Source: Atriophallophorus winterbourni
Taxonomy: Eukaryota; Platyhelminthes; Trematoda; Plagiorchiida; Microphallidae
Length of the DNA stretch: 64,000 nucleotides
Direction of reading: 5' to 3'
NCBI GenBank assembly: GCA_013407085.1
Contig: JACCGJ010020255.1
Location: 1-64,000 of the forward strand
Part shown: piece after piece, positions 32,723-43,733 of the stretch
Layout: the number at the start of each line of letters is the position of its first letter
Position numbering within the stretch: position 1 is the first letter of the stretch
Program-made: the position numbers and the translations under genes
The notes under the pieces: model-generated
Databases searched by the model: none
The model's input: the letters and a program-made list of their open reading frames with translations, nothing else
What the model was told of the DNA's origin: nothing

Positions 32723-33052
32723 ACTAGATGAAATATACAACAATGTTCCAAAACGACAAAAAAATAAATGAAAGGGGACGTCACCAAAAATGTGAACAGA
32801 GATTGACTGTCAAATGTTCAATGTCACGACGATCGGGGAGTTCTTCGCCAATTTTGCTCAATATAGCTTCAACTGAACGAACCAAAATGCGTATTTTCTC
32901 CGGTTGAGACAAATACTATACCAGTCAGAAGACAAGTTGTGATGCGAATCCAATTGAAACGATCCAACTTGAGCACAGAAACCGAATTGAGTACTTCTCG
33001 CCAAGTTCGAGAAGAATCAAATTCCAAATTAAGTACTCCCAAAATTAAGTAC

Positions 33053-33626
33053 TGTATTGTCTGTGACGTGAGTTACGCGTAGTCCACCCGGTTCTTATTT
33101 CGATAAATTCAAAACAACGATTGGGATATTCTACGGTACTGTAATTAACAACAATTACAACAAAAATAACTATACAAACCTTAATTGTATAGGAACGTCA
33201 CAGCAACAATGGAGCCAAATACTCCAGAATCAAATTCAATTCAAACAAAAGACGACCTGATATAAAAATAAGAAGAATCGATTTACCAAAATGTCGTCCA
33301 AACTTTCTGTGACAATCAAAAATGACACTCAAAATAGCGTCCAAATTCAAGCAAAATACTGAAGCCCAAAATGGCAACCAAATTCCGCAACAATGACCGA
33401 CAATGGCAGAAACAATAAATTAAAACAAACATTTGACCGAAGGCGTGTACAGAAAAGATTTACAATAACAGAAATAATTACAAAAAGAAAAGTTTTATAT
33501 CAAAATACTGTAGGAAAATTAAACACAAGCAAAATCTATTACACAAAATTCAGGTTTTGTAACTAGGTTCAAAATAAAAAAATGTTGAAGGGAAAGAAAG
33601 AATTTCAAACTACTTTGAACCTTACA
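33053..33626 (-). repeat. 5' LTR of the BEL/Pao element
   Basis: Direct copy of 29,906-30,480; the element reads on the minus strand so this is the 5' LTR. Just inside it on the minus strand is GTACTTAATTTTGGGAGTAC followed by a second TTAATTTGG, a short direct repeat where a primer-binding site would lie; no tRNA match could be assigned. Confidence 0.92.
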
Positions 33627-36376
33627 GTTGGGTTTATGAACCCACTAAAACATGCCAGTCTGGAATAACATTCATAAACGCTAAATCGCGATAGGACAAA
33701 CGAGGGACGGTACCTCACGACGTAAGGTGTGAGACTACGATGCCGAATGTCCTGAGTTCTAGTCAGACGCTGGACTGGATATGAATTGCTGATAAACTCA
33801 AATAAGAGCGAAACTTGAGTCCAGTGCTTCTATTGAATTTTATTGTGCTAAATTTTGTGAATATGTTGAATGGCTTTTAACTGATAAGTAATCATTGAAC
33901 ATGATGAATAAAATTCTTCAAACACTCTCGAACAACAATTTCCTTCAGACTTGTTCGGTGTTAGCTTACACTATATCTGATAAGAAGACCTGGCAATGAG
34001 ATGCGATCGTTTTGCCGACCACACCAGATGTTGCTGACTGCTTCTCCAATAGTTGGGCTTTCGACGCTACACAACTATGCCAGTCTGGAGAAACATTAAT
34101 GAATATGCAATCGCTCTCTGCCAATTTGGGGAAGGTAGTTTAGGTAATAAGTCGTTGGATTACGATAGTGGAGGTTCGGGTTCGTGTCAGAACTGAGACA
34201 AGATATCCACTGCTGGTGAGCTCAAATAAAAACGAAACACGAGTCCAGTGCTTACAGTTTAATCCGTTGTGATAAACTTTGTGAATATTGTGAAGGACTT
34301 GTTACTGATGAGTAGTCACGACATATGATGAACAAAACTCTCCAAACACTATTGAACAACAATGCCCGTCAGATAAAATCGGTGGTAGCTAACACATTAT
34401 CTGATAAGAAGACCTGACAAGGAGATCAGATTGGTTGGACGACTACAACCGATGTTGCTGGATCCTACTTGACTGGTTGGGTTTAAGAACCCACTTGAAC
34501 ATGCCAGTCTGGAAAAACATTCATGAAGGCTTAATCGCTATCGTTCAAATGAGAACATGTACCTCAGGCCGTAATAAGTGAGACTACGATGGTTAATGTC
34601 CACATTCCAGTCAGACCTGAGACAGCATTTTCACAGCTGATGAGCTCAAATGAGAGCGAATTTCGACTCCAGTGCATCTAATTGGACTATTGTGGTAATC
34701 TTGTGAATATTTCGAATGACATTGTTCTGATGAGTATGTGCAAAATGAAATGAGAAAATATATATAAACACTCTCAAACCACGATGCTCGTCAGATTCAA
34801 TCGGTGTTAGCTTATACTTTATCTGCTGGAAAGTCGTGACTTGCAGATCAGATTGTTTGCACGACCACAACCATTGTTGCCGACTCCTTCTCTACTGGTT
34901 TCGGCAATGAAAATACTAAAACGTGACAGTCTGGAAATACATCCATCAAGGAATACTACCGATCGGAAAAACTAGGGTCGGTACCTCAGGACATAAGGCG
35001 TGAGACTAAGATTGTGAAAGTCCTGGGTTTGATTCAGATCCGGGACACGATAGGCACTGCTGAAGAGCTCAAAAAAGAGCAAAATTTGAGTCCAGTGCTT
35101 TCACTGTAATCTTTTGTGATAAACTTTGTGATTATTTTAAAGGACTTGGCAGTGATGAGTATTCGCAAAACAAAATCAACAAAACCATCCAATCACTATT
35201 GAACAAAAATGACGTCAGATTTAATCGAGGTTAGCTTACACTCTATCGGATGGAAAGACCTGATAAGAAGATCAGATCAGTTGGACGACCACGACAGATG
35301 TTGCTGATTCGTTCTCCACTTGTTGAGCATATGACGATACATAAATGTGCCAGTATGAATAAACATTTCCGAAGGCATAATCGCGATCAGTATAACTGAG
35401 TACCGTAGCTCAGTACGTGAGGCGTGAGAATTCGATGGTTAAAGAGCCTATTCGAGCCCTGATATAGGATATGCGCGGCTGTTGAGCTCAAATTGGAGCC
35501 AACATCTAAGAATGTGCTTCCAATGTCGAACATTGTGCCCAACTTTGTGAATATTCCAAAGGACTTGGTACAGATAAATAATCGCAAAGAAGAATAAACA
35601 AAACTCCATAAAAACTCTTGAACAACAATTCCCATCAGATTTATTGATGGGAAGAACTGACAGGAAGGTTACATCGTTTGGTAGACCACAACAGATGTTG
35701 AAGGATAATGCTCCACTGGTTGGGCATATGGAGCTACTCAAATGTTCAAGTCTAGAGAACAAATTATGATAGATTGATCGCTATCGGTAAAACGAGATAC
35801 CTTATCGCAGGGCAAAAGGCCTGAGACCACAATAGTGATGGTCCTAAGATCGAGTCAGACTGAACGAGGATGTGCACTGCTGATAAGGTCAAATGACAGC
35901 GGAACTCGAGTCCAGTTCATCAAATGTGGAAGGCTGTGATAAAGGTTGTGAATATTTCGAAGGACATGATACTAATGATTTTTCGCAAAACAAAATGACC
36001 AAAAATCTCCAAACAATCATGAGCAGCAATTTACGTCCGATCTAATCGGTGTTAGCTAACACTTCATCTGATGGAAGGACATGACAACGAAATCAGATAG
36101 TTCAGATGACCAGAACAGAAGTTGATGGCAACTTACTACTGGTTGGGCATATGACGTTACTAAAATTTGCAAGTCTGTACGGTATCTCGGGCCGTAAAGC
36201 GTGAGACTACGATAGTAAAGGACCTATGTTTGAGTCAGACCCGATACAGGACATGCACTGCTATTGAGCTCCAGCAAGAGCGAAACTAGAGTCCCGTGCT
36301 TTCAATGTGGACAGTTGTGATAAACGTTGTGAATATGTCGAATGAATTTGTACGCATGTGTAGTCGCATAACATAA
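33627..36376 (+). repeat. Old satellite array, right part
   Basis: Continuation of the 27,556 array after the LTR element. About seven decayed monomers with ribozyme-derived tracts near 33,783, 34,208, 34,632, 35,055, 35,478, 35,876 and 36,257. The copy at 34,632 retains CTGATGA but has GAAT for GAAA. Several monomers share GGGTTTA-GAACCCAC in place of GGGCATATGATGC, a subfamily mark. The array ends just after the GTAGTCGCA tract, at the same monomer phase as the array ending at 17,580. Confidence 0.88.
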
Positions 36377-36509
36377 CTTGAATTAATTGTTTGTAAGCAA
36401 TACAATTTAGACATTTTCTTTTCATTATAATTTCATCTATTACGCATAACGTCAAGGTTTACTGGACTAAGTATTACTGCGTTCACCTGTTATCCGTGAG
36501 CATAAAGTA

Positions 36510-36770
36510 ATCTGTTGTGTCATGTATATTTGTATTATTCTCGCTGAAAACGTTACCAAGAATATTGCACACTTACACGCACCCCAAAATGGAGTATGCT
36601 GTAGATATATGGGCTCCTCAACTGCGATAAGATATTCCTCTCTATAATTATCACTATTACAGAGCAACAAAGTTAGTGATGAGTCTTCGCAAGGTTCCGC
36701 ATACCAAAAGATGGTGACGTCTGGGATTTTGTGACTTTACCCAAAGGAGGGTACGTTACCTTATACTTTT
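36510..36770 (+). pseudogene. CR1-like C-terminal remnant
   Basis: In one frame YTHPKMEYAVDIWAPQLR and, after one stop, YRATKLVMSLRKVPHTKR can be read. These are the standard CR1 phrases 'YVRPHLEYA-Q-W-P' and 'RATKLV-GLR-L-Y--R'. One stop interrupts them and another follows PHTKRW. The unit A copy at 17,640-17,900 is worse. Confidence 0.75.
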
Positions 36771-37440
36771 ACTTTCCGTGTTCCCTTTTTATTTTCGGCG
36801 CAATATTTTCTCCATGCGTGACATATTTGATTGAAATTCCCTACCTAACTGATGGTGTCTCTCTTTGCCAGGCGGTGTTTAAAACGGAATTTGACTTACA
36901 GATACACCATTATATTATTCCTGAGCCGTACATATGGTGTTTTCTATTCCTTTTTTACAATAATTTTTTTAACATTCTTATTCATATAATAATTCTGTTG
37001 AGTTTTAAGTTAATAACTTTTTATCAATAAATCATTGAGTGATGAATCCTTGGAGCTTTAAGCAGCACAATAAATTCGTCATTTATGAGTCACTTCAAGC
37101 ATTCACTTCTATAGTCAGTTTGTGGTTTTGTCATTAAATACTTTGTTGTTTTTGTAAAACGTTTTCAAAACTGGATTGAATTTAAACTCCACTTATTGCG
37201 GATTTCCATGAACTTGTCACCTCTGACAGAGATGATTTGACACTTAAATTGTTTGTACTAAGAGTGATCGGTTAATAACGATCAATCTTCGGTTGCTGAA
37301 AAAATGCACAAACCATCTTGAGAGAAGAGATTGGTTTGATGGACAGATCCGATCAAGATGTAATGATACATTCGCCAGATTCTTGTGAAGCACATCGAAG
37401 AGATATAGTTTATATCGTGCTTTCCCAAACGGAGGCAAGA

Positions 37441-37526
37441 TGCAAAGGAATTCGTGTGCAATCGGTTAGAGTAGTTTTTGGGTAACGTTTCACTACTCTA
37501 ACCGATTGCACACAAATTCATTTGCA
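37441..37526. repeat. Local inverted repeat (35-bp arms, 16-bp spacer)
   Basis: Left arm 37,441-37,475 and right arm 37,492-37,526 pair with two mismatches. The inner 22 bp (GTGTGCAATCGGTTAGAGTA on the left) pair perfectly. The right arm's outer tract AATTCATTTGCAT corresponds to ordinary unit sequence at 18,737 and 57,949, so the left arm looks like an inverted local duplication of it. Confidence 0.85.
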
Positions 37527-40009
37527 TTATGAATACACGATCGGTCCCAAACATATTCCAATCGATTGCGGAGGCGAGATGAATTTCCGTTTCATCTCAT
37601 ATTAATAAATATTAGAAAGGCGTTTTGACGCAATTAATTCGGTTAATTTTCTCTTTTTATTTCAAACTTGTATATTTGTGAGACATTGTTATAATGAACA
37701 TTTGTGCCTGTCAAAAAATCGATACGGTTTTCAAACATCAGAGAATATGCATACGAATGAGTCATTTCTAATGGATGTGCATTTATGTTAAACGATTATG
37801 ATCAACCTAAATTTAGAACATTAAAATTCCTCTAAAATTCAAATTATCTATTAACAACAAACAATTTGCTCTCCAACCACTAAGATTTCATCACACAATC
37901 CCATATTTTAGTATATAAGTAATCAACACCAAAAGCACAAACACTGTGTATACGGGAATGTCACTATTAGTTTCGCTCAGTTTAATCTACGGTATTCTCT
38001 CGGTTGGAGGAACTGATCAACCAGAACTATCCTCAGTTTGTTTCGCCATGAGACTTTTTCGTTTACTTCTGAGCATGTGTAGCGGAAACAGCTTAAAGTG
38101 GGACATCACCATGAACCACAATCACCTTCCGCAAACGGATTCCAACCTGGGAAATAGAATTTTAAAATATCAGCAGCGATGCCGTCAGAGTGTTCTGTGC
38201 CATGTGTCCACATACTCCACGAAGGTACCTGAATATTTTAGGCTATGAGCTGTTTCATATGAATTGATTTGATTACCGAAAGAAATAATTTCACACCCAG
38301 CATAGTTGGATATCTTTAATTTCACTAAATACGTTGCTAACAGCTGAGAAAACTGCAATAACGTATTCATATCAATCGTATGCGTCGAATAAGAACTAGT
38401 TCGTGATCATCCCTTAATTTTGCCAACATACACATCGACGAGACAAGTGTTTAGTAACAACACGTGATATTGATAATTTTTCATTGATAAATGTTGTTTA
38501 GATGTATTTGTTTTTTCTTACGCATGTATTTTATAGGGTGATGAAAAACAGTAAAAAGGAATTCCTTTAAGTCGTCAAATGTTTCGCTGTAAAAATAGCA
38601 GAAGTCATTTTCGTGCTAGTTTGACCGACCAAGACGTATGTTAAGTCATTGAATAGCTACTTGCGTTTTTCTTCTACTTCAGTTGTGAAATATGCTCAAC
38701 TATTCCGTTTCATTGTTTCGGTGGCAAAATGTTGTGGGCTCGCCGTTACCTATTGTGTGAGTTTAGGGTTTACTGTTCGTTACTTGTGCTGGATGGTGCT
38801 ATTTTTTCAATGTCATTCGATATCTGATGAGTGGTACCTTTCATGCTCGCTATTCTTATTTGCATTAAACAATCTAAGCGAACGTAAATCCATGTATACA
38901 CGCAATTCCATCCTACACATCTCACGACGTATGTCGTGACCTTTGCACTCATCAGGTAGCGACAGTACAGTCTAGATCCGCATGTCATGAAACATTGGAT
39001 AATGTTAAACAATTAGCGATTATAAATCCACTGTTAGAAAAGTTCAGACCGATGAACATGTTTGAAACAAATAGCTCGCGAACGCGCATATGGTGTTGAT
39101 ACCATTATTCTGAACAAAGATCCACGTTTGCATGAATTTCTATCACACAGGCACACACCAGAATACCGTTATCGTGCTGTTTGCACGAACCAAGAAGATA
39201 CAGTAGAATCAGAAGATTCAACAGATCAACAGATTCCATTTTTTATACCAAAAAGCTTATAACGATAGACCAGATTATCAAAGATTTGCTGTTTGACTGA
39301 ATAATAATCAACCAACTTTCCAGAATGTGAAACGAAGAATCGTAATATTAAAATTTATTATATATATTTTTTTTGCACAATTATGCACAATTAGAACATC
39401 ACACTGAACACGGTCTAACTGTCTTCAACTGATGAGGGCAAACAGACAAAAACCATTTTATGTAAATGAGTACGTTGGATTTGAGTAGCAGAACATATTT
39501 CTTTCATCATTTCATGGGTTTGGAGTTCAGTCAAACACAATCAAAATAGCGTCGTGCTTTATTTCTTTTCAGAGGTGTGATTTGTCGGTCAGTCACCCCA
39601 TGGAACACGAAATAGAAGATTCTGAAATAATTGGCATTTACCAAATAACATGTTGTATTGAGTTATATTGTGGTACGCCATCGATATTGCTGTTTCAAAT
39701 ACTTCGTTAAAAACAGTTCCCTATCATTCACTTACGTGTGCCCGAACACATGTTATAAGACTTAAAACCGATGACCATGAACAAAAAACTCATTTACATG
39801 CATTTCCATCACACGTCTTACACGTATTGATTGCGGATTCAGATCCTACTGTACCTAACTGATGAGTGCAAATACCACGAAACGTTCGTGAGATATGTGA
39901 TGGAAATGCATGCAAATGAGCAGATCTGTTCAACATGTTTTTGATTTTTTTCTATCGAGCACATACAAAACTTAAGTCGTGTTGCCAGATTCCAGTCAAT
40001 ATTTTTGAT

Positions 40010-40643
40010 ACTATTGAAGCTATTCTTAACAAAATCCTATTGATTGTTTGACTAGATACGCGCAAGGGGAAGGCTATAATATGGAATTTTTTCGACTTTA
40101 TAAGTTTCGTGTTAGAATTTTCGAGCAATGATACTTGTTCACTTGAGATAAGCAAATTCGGTTTGATGTATATGTCGAACATTTTTCGATGGGTTTTGTA
40201 ATGTTTATAATTCATTATTAGTTTTTTTGTAAAAGTGTATCAGCTTCTAAGCTGTGTGACTCGAAATGCTCCAGAATACTTTAATTAAGTTGAGTTCTAT
40301 TTATTGCCCTAAAAAGGATGAATACATATCTCAGAAAAATGTAAAAAAAAGGACTTGCTGCTTCCTTAACAGTTTAAGAATCAGACGAAATTTCGAAAGG
40401 CAAATGTTGCTTAATTTACAGAGTAGGATGATATATGTAAATTCATTGTAGTCTTGATGTATCGTTTTCTGCGAAAGATGGTCTGAGAGCCAAATGGACA
40501 CGGAGCTTTCTATTATATAATTGGATAATACATTGATATATATTATGTTCGTTAGACATTATCATAAACATGCATAAATAGAAACTGTTCTGAATCCATC
40601 AACTTTTGAAAGTAATCAAAAATCTGTTAGCCTGTGGATATAT
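40010..40643. repeat. ~640-bp direct repeat, copy 1
   Basis: From TTGAAGCTATTCTTAAC to GTTAGCCTGTGGATATA this segment is nearly identical to 43,098-43,733, with only scattered substitutions and short indels. Copy 1 is in the colinear position relative to unit A (20,850-21,400), so it is the likely source. Confidence 0.88.
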
Positions 40644-41010
40644 ATTTTGAGAGTATACCGTGCTCTTCAGGTATCCAATAAACAATACTCCAATATATTT
40701 TTCAAACGAGCTACATAACAAGTTTTCAGTTATTATTCGATATGTCCATATAAAAATCTTGATAACGTGGCGTATCTTACATTTCCATATGTTGATTGTC
40801 ATATCAATCATGGCCGCCAATGTTGACAGGTTGTACAAATCATTTTGCAGTTTCTAATAACACTTTGCAAAATGATTTACGTCCAATTTTCATATCATCC
40901 GCTAACATGACATTTTGATGGGCTATAATCTATTTTGTTTAGAGAAAGAAGAGCGGGTCTAGCATGGATATTTGTTGGACACAATTATTTGTTTCGAAAT
41001 TTGCGAAAGC
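40599..41010 (-). pseudogene. Decayed CR1-like RT palm
   Basis: Minus strand. A motif-B-like phrase VQQISMLDPLFFL (family: VPQGSVLGPLLFL) is followed by VMLADDMKIGR, a recognisable motif C with both aspartates. After a frameshift the 79-codon frame 40,838-40,599 reads MYNLSTLAAM, then INIWKCKIRHV and EKYIGVLF, equivalent to 'L--W------N--KC--M' and 'EKDLGV'. It is absent from unit A at the equivalent place, so it inserted after the duplication or was lost there. Confidence 0.72.
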
Positions 41011-42439
41011 ATTCCGTTTAGTTTAACTTTGTCGTTGCGATCTGACTGTTAGTCGCACAACCACCAGAATAGTTGTTCCTAGAGAGTTTTCTATGAAATT
41101 CTTTCGCTATACTTGCATTATAACTTTGGTCCGAAAACTTGTTCAAACACTTTGTTTGCTGCTGCAATAAAACATTGTATTGAAACGAGTATAATTTGGA
41201 TTCCCGCGCAAAATTTCGGTAATATATTCACACTGAATCTTCTTGATAATCGCGAAATGTTTGTTGGTGAAAGTGAATTTTCAATTTGTATCGTATGCTC
41301 AAACTTCGCACCTCGTTTAATTGTGCTCACCAGGCACGAGTTTATGAGAATTATGAAACTTCATATCCGAGTTTAGAAATAAAGACATTTGTAGGAAAAG
41401 CGACCAGGTTGACTATAACCACACGGTGACGAAGTATATTGAGTGAAATCTTACATCCTTTTAGGAATTAATGTAGCTTTTTGATGAAAACTGAAACCGA
41501 ATGCGTATGTTCGGTCAATGAATTCAAAGTAGTACCCATTCTAATCCGAAGAAAGTTCAACATCTTATGACACATCAAAAATGTTGGATTGCCAACATCT
41601 TTGAATGTTTGCATTTTTCCAGTTAGATATACGCGCATTAGTAAACATTTCAGCAGCTAATTTTGAATCTTATTAATTTCAAAAGATAAAATTTTGTTTA
41701 TTTTTGCGAGAATTTCAAATTGACAATGTACCGAAACAATTTTTCACACGCTTTTCTGCTTTTTTCAAATGATAATGCTATCTGTCGGTCAAATGCATCA
41801 CGTTTCCGTGTAATCTGAGGCACACAATTTTAAACGAAAAACGAGTTACAGGAAATTGTTGTGAAACGTTTGTGCCAAAACGTTTGGCTGAGACATTCGC
41901 GAATAAACTGAATCAGAAGTAGAAAATAGCAAACAACATGAACAAGAATCATAGTTCAGTCGAAAAATTGCAACTTCATGTCCGGACCTGATGGCCAATA
42001 ATATTTAAAAGCTTTTGTTGAAATTATTGTAAGTGCGTGAATACGGATATAGCCAATTTCTTCCTCTTCTTTTTTACTGCGTTTGTGTCATTGCGTTGAT
42101 TTTTGAAGTTCATCAAAGTTAGAAGTTAGAATTATTGCTATATATTTCACAAGATTACAGGTCAGCACAATATTTCGAGACTATCGGTGTAATAATGTGT
42201 TCGAATCCCATTGTTATTCCTGGCATTACTCAAAATGTCCAATTTTCTTGTTATATAACTCAAATGGACTGCACCAAGGTGATCAACAATGATTTCACAT
42301 TGAATTATGTTGTTTTTGTTCGGTGGCTAATTGTATACGGGATTTCTAAAGTAGTATCAATAATATATTATCGCGATTGTTTAGATGAGCCTACTTTGAT
42401 ACGTTACCATGCATTTCAGACCCAAATGAAGCGCACAAA
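41011..42439. repeat. Unit B, middle part
   Basis: Paralogue of unit A about 21,460-22,840 (anchors 21,500-21,540 with 41,125-41,165, 21,580-21,640 with 41,395-41,455, 21,840-21,960 with 41,760-41,880). Unit A has about 400 bp (22,140-22,560) not present here. No recognisable coding sequence; the two overlapping frames at 41,113-41,376 (+) and 41,118-41,330 (-) match nothing known. Confidence 0.6.
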
Positions 42440-42661
42440 ATGGTCTTGATCGTGGAACAACAACCGCAATCTAATAAATTGAAAAGAATGTTGACAGAGC
42501 CACGAAGTTCAACTGAAATCGGGAAAAGATCCCATTCGTCAAAACGTATTCAAAGCAAACTAAAAGGTGTGGAAAACCAAATAAATGAAATAGAAAATTA
42601 TCTGAATGATCTGGGAATCATGACACACTTCATAAGTGACATCAAACGTCGACTGGCATGA
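42440..42661 (+). CDS. Unidentified coiled-coil-like open frame (paralogue of 22,845)
   Basis: 73 codons. The C-terminal part, RIQSKLKGVENQINEIENYL and then SDIKRRLA, is charged with regular hydrophobic spacing. It aligns in frame with the unit A open frame over about 55 codons. The 5' extension present in unit A is frame-shifted here by one inserted base. Product unknown; could be a relic exon. Confidence 0.3.
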   Translation: MVLIVEQQPQSNKLKRMLTEPRSSTEIGKRSHSSKRIQSKLKGVENQINEIENYLNDLGIMTHFISDIKRRLA

Positions 42662-43097
42662 CTGACTGATTGTCTACATCAATGGAATTGCAATATGCAT
42701 AAAACCATGACGCTTCTTTTCATCCACAATATTTTAAACCTAATTTTATGAAACAAATACATAAATTGTTGGGTTTGGTATCCGTTTATTCTCCAGAGAA
42801 TGTTTCACTAGATCGAGGGAGATCGTTAGAATATGAAACGGTAATAAATAGCACAACCTCGATTCAATGTTGCGCCAAAAAAAACCTAAGTAATCCAATG
42901 GATCTCCGCTCACGTAGACAGAGCTTATCAATTGACCTATTTACTCAGAGCAATGTGGCTCGCAGGGCATGCGCAAAAGTGTGAGAAATGTGAAAATATG
43001 TAACTATGATGAGAACGTATTATTAAATATCAACACAATTTTACTTCAAACAATTGTTCACGCGTTGCTTCACTAAATGTCATATCTTAGAAATTTC

Positions 43098-43733
43098 TGG
43101 TGAAGCTATTCTTAACAAAATCGTATTGATTTTTTGACTAGATACGCGCAAGAGAAAGGCTATAATATGAAAATTTCTCGACTTTATAAGTTTGGTGTTA
43201 GATTTTTTGAGCAATGATACTTGTTCACTTGAGATAAGCAAATTCGGTTTGATGTGTATGTCGAAAATTTTTCGATGGGTTTTGTAATGTTTATAATCCA
43301 TTATCAGTTTTTTTTGTAAAATTTTATAAGCTTCTAAGCTGTGTGAATCGAAATGCTCTAGAATACTTTAATTCATTTCAGTTCTATTTGATGGCCTAAA
43401 GAGGGTGAATACATAACTTAGAAAAATGTAACACGAAAAAATGACTTGCTGCTTCCTTAACAGTTTAAGAATCAGACGAAATTTCGAAGGGCAAATGTTG
43501 CTTCCGTTTACAGAGTAGGATGATGTATGTAAATTCATTGTAGTCATGATGTATCGTTTTCTGCGAGAGATGGTCCAAAAGCCAAATGGACACGGAGCTT
43601 TCTATTAAATAATTGAATAATACATTGATATATATTCTGTTCGTTAGACATTATCATAAACATGCATAAATAGAAACTGTTCTGAATCCATCAACTTTTG
43701 AAAGTAAAAAAAATCGGTTAGCCTGTGGATATA
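43098..43733. repeat. ~640-bp direct repeat, copy 2 (inserted duplicate)
   Basis: Near-identical to 40,010-40,643. It breaks the colinearity of unit B with unit A: unit A runs from 23,550 to 23,600 without this segment. The duplicate is therefore an insertion of unit-internal DNA about 3.1 kb downstream of its source, after A and B diverged. Confidence 0.85.

Larger units (their letters stand above)
29906..33626 (-). mobile_element. BEL/Pao LTR retrotransposon, internally deleted
   Basis: Two direct repeats of 575 and 574 bp bound a 2.57-kb interior carrying minus-strand gag and protease sequence. The next readable region follows the protease immediately with the post-protease BEL/Pao segment, and no reverse transcriptase, RNase H or integrase is found before the 3' LTR. 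A complete family member is normally 5-8 kb. Flanks are ATTGG on the left and GTTGG on the right, a near-perfect 5-bp target duplication. The insertion splits one satellite monomer, and monomers flanking it are much more diverged than the two LTRs are from each other. It resembles the schistosome Sinbad-type Pao elements in class; the exact family is not determined. Confidence 0.9.
36377..40009. repeat. Unit B, proximal part
   Basis: Paralogous to unit A 17,581-20,900 (offset about 18.8 kb at the left edge, growing by indels). Apart from the CR1 remnant at 36,510-36,770 and the hairpin at 37,441-37,526 there is no recognisable gene; the longest open frame (37,946-38,248) is broken in the unit A copy. 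Segment 38,950-39,930 contains old copies of the 233-bp repeat. Confidence 0.78.

Noticed and set aside
33020..33052. Assigned primer-binding site of the LTR element
   Set aside because: The sequence next to the 5' LTR is a short direct repeat and I could not match it to any tRNA 3' end.
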